64,000 bases of DNA. It comes from Micromonospora phytophila. GTDB taxonomy: Bacteria > Actinomycetota > Actinomycetes > Mycobacteriales > Micromonosporaceae. This document shows positions 35,801 to 44,470 of the stretch, in pieces. The position numbers and the translations under genes were made by a program. Every line of letters begins with the position of its first letter. The first letter of the stretch is position 1. The stretch spans positions 1 through 64,000 of the forward strand of contig NZ_JAMOKF010000007.1 of the NCBI RefSeq assembly GCF_023656545.1, given 5' to 3'. The notes under the pieces are model-generated. The model saw nothing but the letters and a program-made list of their open reading frames with translations, was not told the origin of the DNA and ran no database searches.

Positions 35801-36123
35801 GTGGTGAGGTCGAACAGCCGGCGGTCGAGTTGCCCGGCGCGCAGCAGCGGCATCGCGTCGGCCGGGACGACGTACCGGTGGCCGCCCTCCTGGCTGCTCA
35901 CGAACCGCATGCCGGCCCGCCCCGGTCCCCGCTGGATCTCCGGACGGCCGTCGGCGTCCAGTGACACCCGGTCCCCCGTGATCAGCGTGAAGGTGCCGGG
36001 CGTGCCGGGGAGCGTGGCCTCGGGCCGCTCCTGCGCGTCCGCCGAGTGAGCCGTCAGGCCCGCCGCGGTCAGCGCGGTCGCGAGCAGCCCGGCTGTCAGG
36101 GCGCGTCGTTGCCGTCGTCGCAC
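32893..36123 (-). CDS. secreted S8-family serine protease (subtilase)
   Basis: 1076 residues. A signal peptide (MRRRQRRALTAGLLATALTA) ends near residue 30. A propeptide precedes the catalytic domain at about 205-470, with Asp227 (GVLDTGID), His259 (GHGTHVA) and Ser423 (MSGTSMATPH), plus the oxyanion-side Asn in AAAGNEG. Fn3- and Ig-like C-terminal domains with long acidic loops follow. It is an extracellular protease, nutritional or cell-wall related. A strong terminator follows. No regulator is next to it other than the ECF sigma factor, which is divergent from it with a 182-base gap. Confidence 0.92.
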   Translation of the reverse strand: MRRRQRRALTAGLLATALTAAGLTAHSADAQERPEATLPGTPGTFTLITGDRVSLDADGRPEIQRGPGRAGMRFVSSQEGGHRYVVPADAMPLLRAGQLDRRLFDLTTLDQFGYDDRRAELPLLVAYPEQMAAQARSAAVAGAARVRADLPAAHALVVRADPDDRATLWTSLTRGTSSERTLATGITHVWLDGKRRVSLERSVPHIGAPTAWDAGFDGTGVTVGVLDTGIDASHPDFAGHLAAVRDFTGGNDPGDTVGHGTHVASTIIGSGAASGGKHRGVAPGAKLIVGKVCATYECQDSDIITAMQWAAPQARVVNLSVGGTDTPGLDPLETAVQDLSHRYGTLFVAAAGNEGKPKSVSSPASADDALAVAAVDADDQRAYFSSRGPRIGDNHIKPEISAPGVDIVAAAPGGGYATMSGTSMATPHVAGSAAILAGQHPDWSGPQLKAALLGSTEPAAENTLYELGAGRVDIGRAVAQPIAAEVGAIDFPVQRWPHADDTPFSRVIGYRNTSTAPVTLSLAVTPAPAGMITVSPATLVVPAGGRAEATITVDTRVDAPDGVYQGALIATAAGDLRVRTPFALNREIESYDVRLDHTRRDGGPATEYETVAANLATGEFSKLVGQPGGGTLRLPKGRYALYSTIHEGDVSTLLVQPVLDVRGPVTEALDARTARPVALTVPQSDAAPLAINVSANWDDGVRYPGVQLSGVSFGDVFFGRIGPAVAAPEFTATLGIGLARPGPDGTFRNSPYTYDLAYVRAGDMFTGLTRKLSPGNLATVKATYRSQSTTATAVRFHRAASPGGPGPIGSSTSFDLPFHATEYYNTDGGLVWTSTFLEGDNLTTQENTYQPGRTYTQTWNAAPFGPTVGQAPAWSPLGYAGRDGDTISVASPPLFGDATGRPASRDDLQVHLRLSRDGKEIATADGPYADFPVPAAKAAYRLEATVTRGAPDTLSTSVSVAWTFTSGHTSTPQRLPLTTARPMPALDDTNTARAGTTMTIPVALDRQAGSAAAPGRTLHVAASFDDGRTWVALPVFRDVARIAHPRRPGFVSLRLTATDTAGNTVTQTIQRAYRIA

Positions 36124-36305
36124 ATCGTCCTCTCCGCCACGGGTCTCTCCCGGGACGGCACGATGACGCCTGGCCCGAGCGGGGGGTTGATCTTCGAGGG
36201 TGTGATAGCGGTCACAGTCGTGACCCGTGCCGGCGCGCCTGATTGCCCCTGCCCTGTTGCATTCCCCGGTGACCGCGGGACGAGGCTTCGGGGGGCACCA
36301 GTCAG

Positions 36306-36806
36306 ATGCGTGACGCCGAGGACTTCGACGCCTTCTACGCGGCCTGTGCGGGCCGGGTGGTCGGACACGTCTACGCGCTGACCAGTAACCGCGGTGAGGC
36401 GGAGGACGCTGTCGCCGAGGCGTTCATGCGGGCCTGGCAGCGTTGGTCGACCGTGCGGGACGCGGACAGCCCGGAGGCGTGGGTCCGCCGGGTCGCCTCC
36501 CGGATCGCGGTGAGCAGCTGGCGCAAGACGATCAACCGGATCCGCGCGCACCACCGGGCCGCCGTCGACCAGAGCGTGCCCGCACTCAACGAGGACCACG
36601 TCGCCTTGCTGCAGGCGCTGCAGCGGCTGAGCGCCAACGAGCGCCGCGCCGTCGTGCTGCACCACCTGAACGATCTCAGCGTCGCCCAGGTGGCAGCCGA
36701 GATGCAGGCGCCCGTCGGGACCGTCAAGACGTACCTTGCCCGCGGCCGGAGAGCGATGGCCGGGCTGCTGACCGAGGCGCACCAGGAGGAGACCTCCCAT
36801 GGCTGA
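36306..36806 (+). CDS. ECF sigma factor (SigE-like family)
   Basis: 166 residues. Region 2 is DFDAFYAACAGRVVGHVYAL and EDAVAEAFMRAWQRW (about 6-53); region 4 is ALQRLSANERRAVVLHHLND with the HTH VAQVAAEMQAPVGTVKTYLA (about 127-148). This is typical of small ECF sigma factors. It overlaps the next gene by 8 bases, which encodes a membrane protein with the location of an anti-sigma factor. The divergent partner is the secreted protease; it could be a target, but no promoter motif can be claimed. Confidence 0.92.
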   Translation: MRDAEDFDAFYAACAGRVVGHVYALTSNRGEAEDAVAEAFMRAWQRWSTVRDADSPEAWVRRVASRIAVSSWRKTINRIRAHHRAAVDQSVPALNEDHVALLQALQRLSANERRAVVLHHLNDLSVAQVAAEMQAPVGTVKTYLARGRRAMAGLLTEAHQEETSHG

Positions 36807-37539
36807 TCCGCGCGACGCCCTCACCGCCATCGCCGACGAGGTCCGGCGAGTCACGACACTGCCCGCCGCGCAGATGTTGCGCCGCCGCAGCGACCAGCGC
36901 CGGCGACGGCGGGCGGCCGTCACCGGCGCGGGGCTGGCCGTGCTGGTCGTGACCGCCGGCGCCACCCTGCTGCCGGCGGGGGAGCAGGTAGGCACGCGGG
37001 ACCGGGGTGCCGGCCCAGCGGGCGAGGTCGCGCCGTCGGTCGTCCCGTCCGTGACCGCGTCGGCGGGAGCGCAGGAGATCCTCGGCGGGCAGCGGCAGGT
37101 CCGCATCGTGGTGCCCGGCTTGGGCGGAGCCGCGTTGGCGATCGGCCGTGACGACGACCGGGTGCGGGCCACCACCGAGCAGGACATCGACGACCGGGCG
37201 CTGTGGGTCCTGCACCCCGAGGGGAGCAGATTCCGGATCATGCTGGCTACGCCGCGTGGCACCAGCCAGGTCTGCATGACGGTCGTGCACGACGCCGCGC
37301 CGGGCAGCGTCCGCGGGCGGGTGTGCGACCCGGCCGCGCAGACACAGCTCTTCAAGATCGAGCAGGTCGCTGACGGGAGCCACTCGATCTTCCAGGGGCG
37401 GCGCTACGTCCAGGTGGTCGACGGCACCAACGCCCTGGTCCCCGATCTGCCCGAGGGCCTCACCACCACGTACGAGTTCGAGGACCGCGGTCCCGCCGCC
37501 ACTGACTGGTCAGGCGGGGGGAGCAGCCCCACCCGCTGA
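36799..37539 (+). CDS. probable anti-sigma membrane protein
   Basis: 246 residues. A cytosolic head (DALTAIADEVRRVTTLPAAQ) and a basic patch lead to one TM helix (AAVTGAGLAVLVVTAGATLL, about 40-60). The extracellular part contains a beta-rich module with FRIMLATPRGTSQVCMTVVH and FQGRRYVQVVDGTNALVPDL. It is coupled to the ECF sigma gene by an 8-base overlap. I infer that it holds the sigma factor; the HXXXCXXC anti-sigma motif is not visible. Confidence 0.7.
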   Translation: MADPRDALTAIADEVRRVTTLPAAQMLRRRSDQRRRRRAAVTGAGLAVLVVTAGATLLPAGEQVGTRDRGAGPAGEVAPSVVPSVTASAGAQEILGGQRQVRIVVPGLGGAALAIGRDDDRVRATTEQDIDDRALWVLHPEGSRFRIMLATPRGTSQVCMTVVHDAAPGSVRGRVCDPAAQTQLFKIEQVADGSHSIFQGRRYVQVVDGTNALVPDLPEGLTTTYEFEDRGPAATDWSGGGSSPTR

Positions 37540-37662
37540 GCAGAGGAGCGACACACCTGCCCTGCCCATGTGAGGTAGCGCTCATGAGCGGGCTGGCACG
37601 GTTCGCGCCAGACCCGTTGTGGCGGAGCCCCGGCGACGCGGACGCGGGGTATGGGGGTCGGT

Positions 37663-38010
37663 CTACCGGCTGGCGGCCAGCAGCGCGGCGAGGTCGTCGG
37701 GCATCGGCATCGGTTCGGTCAGCGGCACCCGCGCCCGGCCGGTGTTGCCCTGCGGGTAGCGGCCCGTCGCCGAGCCGGGGCCGGCGACCGCGAGGCGGAT
37801 GACCTGCCCGACGGCCTCGACGACATCGCGCTCGCGCAGGGCGCGGCGCAGCATGGCGGCGTGGACGACGGTGTGTGGCCAGGGCCAAGGCTGGGACAGG
37901 ATGTGGGCCCGCTCGGCCGCCCGCCACGCCGCCGCCGCATCGGCGGACCGGCGGGCCGTGGCCAGTTCGGCGGGCGGCGCAGGAAGATGCCGAACAGTCG
38001 ATGGCTGTAC
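37663..38010 (-). pseudogene. DUF3703-family gene without a start
   Basis: Read leftward the frame gives AERAHILSQPWPWPHTVVHA then AMLRRALRERDVVEAVGQVI, which is the DUF3703 signature, and ends ARVPLTEPMPMPDDLAALLA. A stop precedes it in frame at about 38023 and no usable start lies between, while a start in another frame (MSYSHRLFG) suggests an indel at the 5' end. DUF3703 proteins have no known role. Confidence 0.7.
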
Positions 38011-38090
38011 GACATCCCTTTACAGGCATGCCCTTCGATCGACATGATCGTTAGAGACGGTAGCCATCCACCACCACGAGGAGGCCCGCC

Positions 38091-38765
38091 ATGTCGAGCA
38101 CCCAAACCTCACCCCGATTCCCGCGCGCCAGACGACACGCCGCCGCGCTCGCCGTCGCGGCACTCGCGGGAACCTTGCTCGCGGGCGTGAACGCGCAGCC
38201 CGCATCGGCCACGCCTCCCGGCATCCCGTCGAAGACCACGGCGCAGTCCCAGCTCAACGCCCTGACCGTGGCGGCGCAAGGCTCGACCAGCGGCTACTCG
38301 CGGGACCTGTTCCCGCACTGGATCACCATCAGCGGCACCTGCAACACCCGCGAGCAGGTCCTCAAGCGCGACGGCACCTCCGTCGTGGTCGACAGCTCCT
38401 GCGCGGCCATCTCGGGCCGCTGGTACAGCCCGTACGACGGGGCCACCTGGTCCGCCGCCTCCGACGTCGACATCGACCACGTCGTGCCCCTGGCCGAAGC
38501 GTGGCGCTCCGGCGCCAACTCCTGGACGACCAGCCGGCGGCAGAGCTTCGCCAACGACCTCACCCGCCCCCAGCTGATCGCGGTGACCGACAACGTCAAC
38601 CAGGCCAAGGGCGACCAGGACCCCTCGACCTGGCAGCCGCCGCTGTCGTCGTACCGGTGCACCTACAGCAAGATGTGGATCACCGTGAAGTACAGCTGGG
38701 CCCTGACCCTGCAGTCGTCGGAGAAGTCCGCCCTGCAGAGCATGCTCAACACCTGCAGCTCCTGA
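38091..38765 (+). CDS. secreted HNH (DUF1524-type) endonuclease
   Basis: 224 residues. A signal peptide ends near residue 41 (PASATPPG). The nuclease core has DVDIDHVVPLAEAW (125-138) and LIAVTDNVNQAKGDQDP (162-178), the ββα-metal arrangement of GmrSD C-terminal/HNH proteins. Two Cys pairs (CNTREQ, SSCAAIS; and near the end YRCTYS, NTCSS) may form disulfides. It is likely an extracellular nuclease for nutrients or competition. A strong terminator follows at 38776-38820. Confidence 0.88.
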   Translation: MSSTQTSPRFPRARRHAAALAVAALAGTLLAGVNAQPASATPPGIPSKTTAQSQLNALTVAAQGSTSGYSRDLFPHWITISGTCNTREQVLKRDGTSVVVDSSCAAISGRWYSPYDGATWSAASDVDIDHVVPLAEAWRSGANSWTTSRRQSFANDLTRPQLIAVTDNVNQAKGDQDPSTWQPPLSSYRCTYSKMWITVKYSWALTLQSSEKSALQSMLNTCSS

Positions 38766-38775
38766 CCCCCCGTAT

Positions 38776-38820
38776 CCCCGACCGGCTGGCGGCGTTCGCC
38801 TTACGTGCCGCCGGTCGGGG
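38776..38820. terminator. hairpin after nuclease gene
   Basis: CCCCGACCGG (38776-38785) pairs perfectly with CCGGTCGGGG (38811-38820), 11 bases after the stop codon. Confidence 0.8.
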
Positions 38821-38830
38821 CGCACGCCCG

Positions 38831-39040
38831 TTACTGCGGTGGGGACGATGCGGCATCGGCGTCTTGTTTGCGCCAGCTGCCGCCCGCGTCGGCGGCGAGA
38901 AGGCGCTTGACCATCGCCAGGGCATCGGCTCAGTCTCAAACGCCCAGCGCAGCACCCGGCCGTTCTCGCTGTCGCCGGCGCGGGCGACGACCTTTCACCG
39001 GACCTCACGGGTCAGCCACACATCCCGGCGGCCCAAGCGC
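38831..39040 (-). pseudogene. degenerate small hypothetical gene
   Basis: Read leftward: VWLTREVR, a TGA where TGG is expected, KVVARAGDSENGRVLRWAFE, then a one-base shift and ALAMVKRLLAADAGGSWRKQ to a stop at 38831. It is a small unknown protein broken by one nonsense codon and one indel. No other gene lies in the 425 bases between the nuclease and the SDR gene. Confidence 0.5.
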
Positions 39041-39190
39041 CCCCAGGGTCGGCAAGCGGTCGTGGTCGCCTCCCGGCAGCCGGCCCCGTGAACGCGCCAT
39101 CGATGGCTACTGCTCACCGCTCCAGCCGTGGCCAGCGACCCCTTCCGTCCTGGCCGCTGGCACGACTCAGCCCCTCAGGACCCGTTGGCT

Positions 39191-39957
39191 CTACTGTGCC
39201 GTGTATCCGCCGTCCACGGGGAGGGCGACCCCGACGACGAAGCTGGCGCCGGGGCTGCACAGCCAGAGCACGGTGGAGGCGATCTCGTCTGCCCGGCCGA
39301 ACCGGCCGATGGGTTGGTTGGCCAGCGCTGCGGCGGGGTCGAGCTCACCGCTGGCGATCATGGCGGTGACCATGGGGTTTCGAAGGTGCCGGGACAGATG
39401 GCGTTGACTCGGATCCCTCGCGGCGCGTACTCCAAGGCGGCGCTGCTGGTGAGTCCGAGCACTCCGTGCTTGGACGCGTGGTACGCGGCGCGTCCGGGCA
39501 GGCCGACGAGTCCGCCGAGTGAGGAGCAGTTGACGATGGCGCCGCTGCCCTGCTCGCGCATCTGCCGCAGTTCATGCTTCATGCAGGCCCAGACCCCGCG
39601 TAGGTTGACGGCGTTGACGCGGTCGAAGGTCTCGGCGGGCTCGTCGGCGGCGTCGGATGGCGGGGCCTGGATGCCGGCGTTGTTGAAGGCCATGTCGAGC
39701 TGGCCGTAGGACGCGACGGTCTGGTCGATCAGGGCGGCGACCTGCCGTTCGTCGGATACGTCGCATCGGATGCCGAGGGCCTGGTGCCCGTGCGCCCGGA
39801 GCTCTGCGGTGACGGCCTGTAGGGACTCGTCGTTGATGTCGGCCAGGACGACTGCCGCTTTGGACTCGGCGAACGCCTGCGCGGTGGCCAGTCCCATGCC
39901 CGAGCTGGCGCCGGTGACGAGCGCGACCCGGCCGGTGAAGTCGTAGGTGGGGTTCAT
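39191..39957 (-). pseudogene. short-chain dehydrogenase/reductase with a frameshift
   Basis: The frame from 39957 gives an intact Rossmann head (VALVTGASSGMGLATA), NNAG-type segment MAFNNAGIQAPP, and the YxxxK active site in AAYHASKHG; it stops at about 39360 after CPGTFETP. The next frame (39373 to 39191) carries the tail (MVTAMIASGELDPAAALANQ and onward to VDGGYTAQ). The join is one missing C in a run (expected ETPMVTAMIAS). If the shift is an assembly error the gene is functional. Confidence 0.85.
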
Positions 39958-39983
39958 GGTGTCTCCTGGGCGGCAGTGTGGGC

Positions 39984-40529
39984 TCAGGCGGCGCGTGTTT
40001 CGACGGTTGCGGTGATAGCGCCGTTGATGTCGGCGATGGCGCTGGCGGCGTCGCCGTCCAGGCGGCCGATGATCACGATGCCGGGGTAGTACGACTGATC
40101 GCCGTAGTAGAAAACGAGGTCGTTGCCGGGTGCGTAGTACCCGACGTCTCCCACGTCGGGGTCCGCACCGTCTGGTTGGCCGGCCAACGAGAGCGGTGAG
40201 GGCAGCGGGCCGGTCTTCTCCACCGAGCCGTGGTCGACCATGTCGACGGTCAGGGGCAGCTGGGCGATGAGGTCACGGCCGGCGGCGCTGTCGAAGATGG
40301 TGGCCTGGAGGCGCTGACCGTTGACGGTGATCTGGATCTTCATCTGCTCTCCCTGAGGCGAGGCGTCGGTGCGGCTGGGCGTGCTGCTCTGTTGCGGCGG
40401 TGCCTGCCCGGCGGTGGAGGGTGATCCGACACGGGTGTCGCCAGATCGGCTGTTGTCACCGCAGCCGGCAACGATCAGTGCGACGGCCGTCAACAGCGCT
40501 GCGCAGACGGCTGCGCGTGCGGGTGGCAT
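39984..40529 (-). CDS. cyclophilin-like fold lipoprotein
   Basis: About 181 residues from MPPARAAVCAALLTA at 40529. A lipobox (VALIVAGC) makes it a lipoprotein attached to the membrane. After a serine-rich linker, the second half (MKIQITVNGQRLQATIFDSA to LSLAGQPDGADPDVGDVGYY, then NDLVFYYGDQSYYPGIVIIG) is the Cyclophil_like2 fold, a sub-type whose ligand is unknown. It is in the same orientation as the SDR and the alcohol dehydrogenase. Confidence 0.8.
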   Translation of the reverse strand: MPPARAAVCAALLTAVALIVAGCGDNSRSGDTRVGSPSTAGQAPPQQSSTPSRTDASPQGEQMKIQITVNGQRLQATIFDSAAGRDLIAQLPLTVDMVDHGSVEKTGPLPSPLSLAGQPDGADPDVGDVGYYAPGNDLVFYYGDQSYYPGIVIIGRLDGDAASAIADINGAITATVETRAA

Positions 40530-40635
40530 GGCGTCTCCAGGTATGAGGTGAGATCCGTCCGGGACGGCGCTCGGACGGGCGTTCGGGGGCGTCAAGATCG
40601 GTGCTTCAGGCGGCGTGCAGCCGCTTCGGACCGCT

Positions 40636-41655
40636 TCAGACCGTGAGCAGGACCTTGATGGCGGTGCGCTGGTCCATCGCCTTGTAGCCTTCCGCTGCCT
40701 GCTCGAGCGGCAGGGCGAGGTCGAAGACCTTGCCGGGGTCGATCGTGCGGTCCCAGATCAACTGGATCAGCTCGGGCAGGAACCGTCGGACCGGGGCGGG
40801 GCCGCCGTGGATGTGAACGCCCGCCATGAACAGCTCGTCGCCGGGGATGGCGACGTCGTGCGACACCCCCACGAAGCCGACGTGGCCGCCCGGTCGGGTC
40901 GAGTGGATGGCCTGCATCATGGCTTCCTGGGTGCCGACCGCCTCAATCACGCTGTGCGCGCCGAGGCCGCCGGTCAGCTCCTTGACCTTCTCGGCGCCGG
41001 CGTCGCCGCGTTCGGCGACGATGTCGGTGGCGCCGAACTCCCGGGCGAGGGCCTGCCGGTCGGCGTGGCGGCTGAACGCGATGATCCGCTCGGCGCCGAG
41101 CTGCCGCGCGGCCAAGATCCCGAGCAGGCCGACCGCGCCGTCGCCGACAACCGCGACGGTCTTGCCCGGCCCGGCCTCGGCGGCGACGGCCGCGAACCAG
41201 CCGGTGCCGAGCACGTCGGAGGCCGCCATCAGCGACGGGATGAGATCGGGGTCGGGCTGCCCGGGAGTCGCGACCAGCGTTCCGTCGGCGAGCGGGATGC
41301 GAGCCAGCTCGGACTGGGTACCGAGGGTGCCCATCAGGACACGGTGAACGCAGTACGCCTGGTAGCCGGCCCGGCAGATGTCGCAGGTGTTGTCGGACGC
41401 CCAAAAGGAGCCGACGACGAAGTCACCGACCTTGACGGTGCGGACCGCTGACCCGATCTCCTGGACGACGCCGACGTACTCATGGCCCATCACCTGGTGC
41501 TCGACCGGCTCGGCGCCGCGGTACGGCCACAGATCGCTGCCGCAGATGCAGGTCGCCGCCAAGCGGATGATCGCGTCGGTCGGCTCGACGATCGTGGGAT
41601 CCTCGCGCTCCTCGACGTGCACGTCCCCAGGCCCGTACATGACAACTCCACGCAT
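40636..41655 (-). CDS. zinc-dependent alcohol dehydrogenase
   Basis: 339 residues. The catalytic zinc site shows ATCICGSDLWPY and GHEYVGVV (about 34-72); the structural zinc Cys set appears reduced to DNTCDICRAGYQAYCVH. The Rossmann motif is VAVVGDGAVGLLG. It is a medium-chain reductase that oxidises or reduces alcohols/aldehydes with NAD(P). It is divergent from the HTH regulator at 41816 with a 160-base gap and probably under its control, and heads the SDR/cyclophilin-like cluster. Confidence 0.88.
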   Translation of the reverse strand: MRGVVMYGPGDVHVEEREDPTIVEPTDAIIRLAATCICGSDLWPYRGAEPVEHQVMGHEYVGVVQEIGSAVRTVKVGDFVVGSFWASDNTCDICRAGYQAYCVHRVLMGTLGTQSELARIPLADGTLVATPGQPDPDLIPSLMAASDVLGTGWFAAVAAEAGPGKTVAVVGDGAVGLLGILAARQLGAERIIAFSRHADRQALAREFGATDIVAERGDAGAEKVKELTGGLGAHSVIEAVGTQEAMMQAIHSTRPGGHVGFVGVSHDVAIPGDELFMAGVHIHGGPAPVRRFLPELIQLIWDRTIDPGKVFDLALPLEQAAEGYKAMDQRTAIKVLLTV

Positions 41656-41815
41656 CGTGGCGTGCTCCCTCCACCGCTTCCATCAGACCGGCCCCGCGGG
41701 CCACGACATCAGTGAACGCCCTGTTACGAGCGCCGAGAAGTCCCTCTGGATGGGTGTACTGACAGGGCACCCCTCGTCCACCTCGCACCGAGTCGGCGCG
41801 TTCTAGGCTCGAAAA

Positions 41816-42754
41816 ATGGACAACCGTTCCGAGGTGCGCGAGTTCCTGACCACGCGTCGGGCCCGGCTGACTCCCGAGCAGGTCGGCCTGCCGCCGACGC
41901 GCAGCCGCCGCGTTCCCGGCCTGCGGCGCAGCGAGGTCGCCTCCCTCGCCGGACTGAGCGTCGAGTACTACGCACGGCTCGAACGGGGCCAGATCGCCGG
42001 CGCGTCGTCCACCGTCCTGGAGGCCCTCGCCCGCGCGCTGCAGCTCGACGAGACCGAACGCGCGCACCTGTTCGACCTCGCCCGCGCCGCAGACGGCATC
42101 CCCACCTCCGGGCGACCCTGGCGCCGTACCGCCACCAAGGCCGGTGCACGCCTGAGCCTGCGCTGGGCCCTGGAGGCCATCACCGACGCGGTCGCGTTCG
42201 TACGCGATCCCCAGCAGAACCTGCTCACCACCAACGCGCTCGGCCGCGCGTTCTACTCACCGGTGATCGGCGACGGAGGACGCCTGCCGAATCTGGCCAG
42301 GTTCCAGTTCCTCGACCCAGCATCTCGCGACTTCTACCCCGACTGGGACCGGTTCGCCGAGATGTGCGTCGGCGTCATGCGCACCGAGGCCGGCCGCGAT
42401 CCGCACGACCGCGGGCTGCAGGACCTCGTCGGCGAGCTCTCCACCCAGAGCGAAGTCTTCCGCCAGCTGTGGGCCGACCACAACGTGCGAACCCACGGCG
42501 CCGGAACCAAGCGGTTCAACCACCCCATCGTCGGTGAGCTCACCCTCGCCTACGAGGAGCTTGCGATCACCGCCGAACCGGGCCTTGTACTCCTGGTGTA
42601 CACCGCCGAACCCGGCTCGCCGTCCGCTGAACGCCTCCGCTTGCTCGCCTCCTGGGCGGCCACCGGCGCTGCCGCATGGTCCCCCGACGAGGCATCGGCC
42701 GGGCCGCTCCGGGGCGGCACCCCCAGCACTGTCCCCGGCACCGAAGGAACCTGA
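41816..42754 (+). CDS. XRE-family transcriptional regulator with MmyB-like ligand domain
   Basis: 312 residues. The N-terminal HTH (RSRRVPGLRRSEVASLAGLS, VEYYARLERGQIAGAS, about residues 29-64) is followed by the PAS-like MmyB ligand-binding domain that carries FDRN-type segments (LTTNALGRAFYSPV; WADHNVRTHGAGTKRFNHPI). Such regulators sit divergently from the oxidoreductase genes they control, as here with the ADH cluster. A cupin gene remnant follows it with a one-base overlap (TGATG). Confidence 0.9.
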   Translation: MDNRSEVREFLTTRRARLTPEQVGLPPTRSRRVPGLRRSEVASLAGLSVEYYARLERGQIAGASSTVLEALARALQLDETERAHLFDLARAADGIPTSGRPWRRTATKAGARLSLRWALEAITDAVAFVRDPQQNLLTTNALGRAFYSPVIGDGGRLPNLARFQFLDPASRDFYPDWDRFAEMCVGVMRTEAGRDPHDRGLQDLVGELSTQSEVFRQLWADHNVRTHGAGTKRFNHPIVGELTLAYEELAITAEPGLVLLVYTAEPGSPSAERLRLLASWAATGAAAWSPDEASAGPLRGGTPSTVPGTEGT

Positions 42755-42952
42755 TGCAGATCACCCGCAGCTCCATCGCCACCGCCAAGGGACCCGACGG
42801 CTGGTTCACCGGAGACGTCTACATCGACGCGGTCGCCGCCGCGCCCCTCCCTCACGGGTGACAGCGAACCTGGTGCACTTCAGGCCCGGTGCCCGCACCC
42901 ACTGGCACCGTCACCCCCTCGGCCAGACCGTCTTCGTCACGGTAGCCCTGCA
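42754..42952 (+). pseudogene. cupin-domain gene, truncated and frameshifted
   Basis: MQITRSSIATAKGPDGWFTG, then DVYIDAVAAAPLPHG and a stop. The other frame continues ANLVHFRPGARTHWHRHPLG and QTVFVT before the sequence diverges near 42945. The histidine-rich metal-binding strand THWHRHPLGQ is present but the rest of the cupin barrel is gone. The remainder to 43027 seems to end in an unrelated C-terminus (MSGGSGH). Confidence 0.75.
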
Positions 42953-43037
42953 CCACCGGTCAAGGCCGATCGGGCCAACGCCGACTCCGCCGCCTACCCG
43001 ATCATGAGCGGCGGTTCGGGTCACTAACCTGGGCGCC

Positions 43038-44147
43038 ATGGCAAAACCCTCGGAGTACGAGCTTGCGGCATGGCGTGACATCCAGCGGTTCAAGGGCCGG
43101 CCGCTGTCGGCCGCGTTGCGCAGCGCCGGCGAGGGCGTGTCCAACGGCACCGCGGCACTCGGTCGGCGTGCGGCGACGTACCTGGAAAAACACCCGGGAG
43201 CCCAATCAGCCGTCTCGCGGGGGCGCGGCATCGTCGCCAAGGGTGCGAGCGCCATCGGCACCGGGGCTCGCAAAGCCGCAGGCGTCCTCCCCACCAGCGC
43301 GGCGGACTGGAGTGGCACTGCTCTGGGCTCGGTGCAACGCACGGTGGCGAAGATTTCGCGAGCGGGGCTCTCCCCAAAGCGGGTGGTGGAACTCCACCAG
43401 AAGCGCGGGCACGACGTCACCAAGCTTTCCGACCTGCGGCGCCTCGACCTCGAGCAGATCCACGCGGTCCGCGGGCGGGCATTGAGCTGGTACTACCCGG
43501 CTACCGCCGCAGTCTCTGGAATGGGTGCGGGGCTGCTGATCTCGGGAGGCGAGTTGGCAACCGCAGCCTCCGCCGGTGCCGCTGCAGCGCCTTCGGCAGG
43601 TGTCATCGCCGGCGCTTTCGCCGGCGACGCCGCGATCGTTCTCGGACTGGCGTCTCGCGCTGTCGGCCATGTGTCGCTGTTTCATGGCTACGACCCCGAG
43701 GAGCCGGCCGAGAAACTCTTCGTGCTGTCCGTCGTCAACGCCGGGACGGCGGTGTCGACCAGCGCGAAGAGCGCCGCCCTGGCCGACATCTCGCGTCTCA
43801 CCCAGGCACTCGTCCGGGGCAAGACATGGAAGGTGTTGAACGAGTCGGTTGTCGCCCGGGTCGCCGTGAAGTTCGCGGAGGCATTCGGCCGCGACCTCAC
43901 CAAAAAGGGCCTCGGCAAGGTCGTGCCGGTCGCCGGAATCCTGGTCGGCGGCACCCTCAACTGGACCACCCTGGAGGGAATCGTCGACACCGCCGACATG
44001 GCGTACCGGCAACGGTTCCTTCTCGAGAAGTACCCACAGCTGCGTGACGAGGAGCCACTCGAAGCGTTCGTTGTCGACGACACAGACGACGACAGGATCA
44101 GCGTGCTCGACGAACTCGCTGAGGAGGGCGGGCCCGACCTGCGCTGA
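43038..44147 (+). CDS. EcsC-family protein
   Basis: 369 residues. It begins MAKPSEYELAAWRDIQRFKG, the usual EcsC opening. It has helical alanine/glycine-rich stretches that could be membrane-associated (GAGLLISGGELATAASAGAA; GVIAGAFAGDAAIVLGLASR), then a coiled helical tail with LLEKYPQLRDEEPLEAFVVD and a strongly acidic end. EcsC-like proteins are named after an ABC exporter locus, but the family function is not settled. A pyruvate-phosphate-dikinase-like tail on the other strand follows. Confidence 0.85.
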   Translation: MAKPSEYELAAWRDIQRFKGRPLSAALRSAGEGVSNGTAALGRRAATYLEKHPGAQSAVSRGRGIVAKGASAIGTGARKAAGVLPTSAADWSGTALGSVQRTVAKISRAGLSPKRVVELHQKRGHDVTKLSDLRRLDLEQIHAVRGRALSWYYPATAAVSGMGAGLLISGGELATAASAGAAAAPSAGVIAGAFAGDAAIVLGLASRAVGHVSLFHGYDPEEPAEKLFVLSVVNAGTAVSTSAKSAALADISRLTQALVRGKTWKVLNESVVARVAVKFAEAFGRDLTKKGLGKVVPVAGILVGGTLNWTTLEGIVDTADMAYRQRFLLEKYPQLRDEEPLEAFVVDDTDDDRISVLDELAEEGGPDLR

Positions 44148-44155
44148 ACCAGAAC

Positions 44156-44251
44156 TTACGGCATGAGCTCGACGAAGCCGTCGGTGCCCTGCACGCGGAT
44201 GCGCTGGCCGTCGCGAATCAGGCGGATGGCCCGCTCGACGCCGACGACGGC
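44156..44251 (-). pseudogene. PEP-utilising enzyme C-terminal fragment
   Basis: Read leftward: AVVGVERAIRLIRDGQRIRV and QGTDGFVELMP to the stop. This is the mobile-domain tail of pyruvate phosphate dikinase/PEP synthase-like proteins; the rest is missing. Confidence 0.55.
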
Positions 44252-44470
44252 GTTAAGGCAGCACCTGGGGGAGCGGCTGTGCTGCGCCTAGTCTTGGCCA
44301 TGTTGGCGACCTGTGGCAGCAACGGGTAGGCGGCCCGAAAGGCGGCCCCTGCCTGGCGGTGCTCGGCGCTGTCCCGTTCGGTCGTGGCGAGTGTGGCACT
44401 GTGCCGCAGCCCGTCCTCGCTGCTGGAACGGATGCGCTGCCGCAGCTGCCTCAGGGCGTCGATCTCCAGC

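Noticed and set aside
34186-35964. 592-residue open frame on the plus strand
   Set aside because: It is antisense to the secreted protease (minus strand), rich in G, A and R, and shows no domain. It results from GC-rich codon bias in the true gene.
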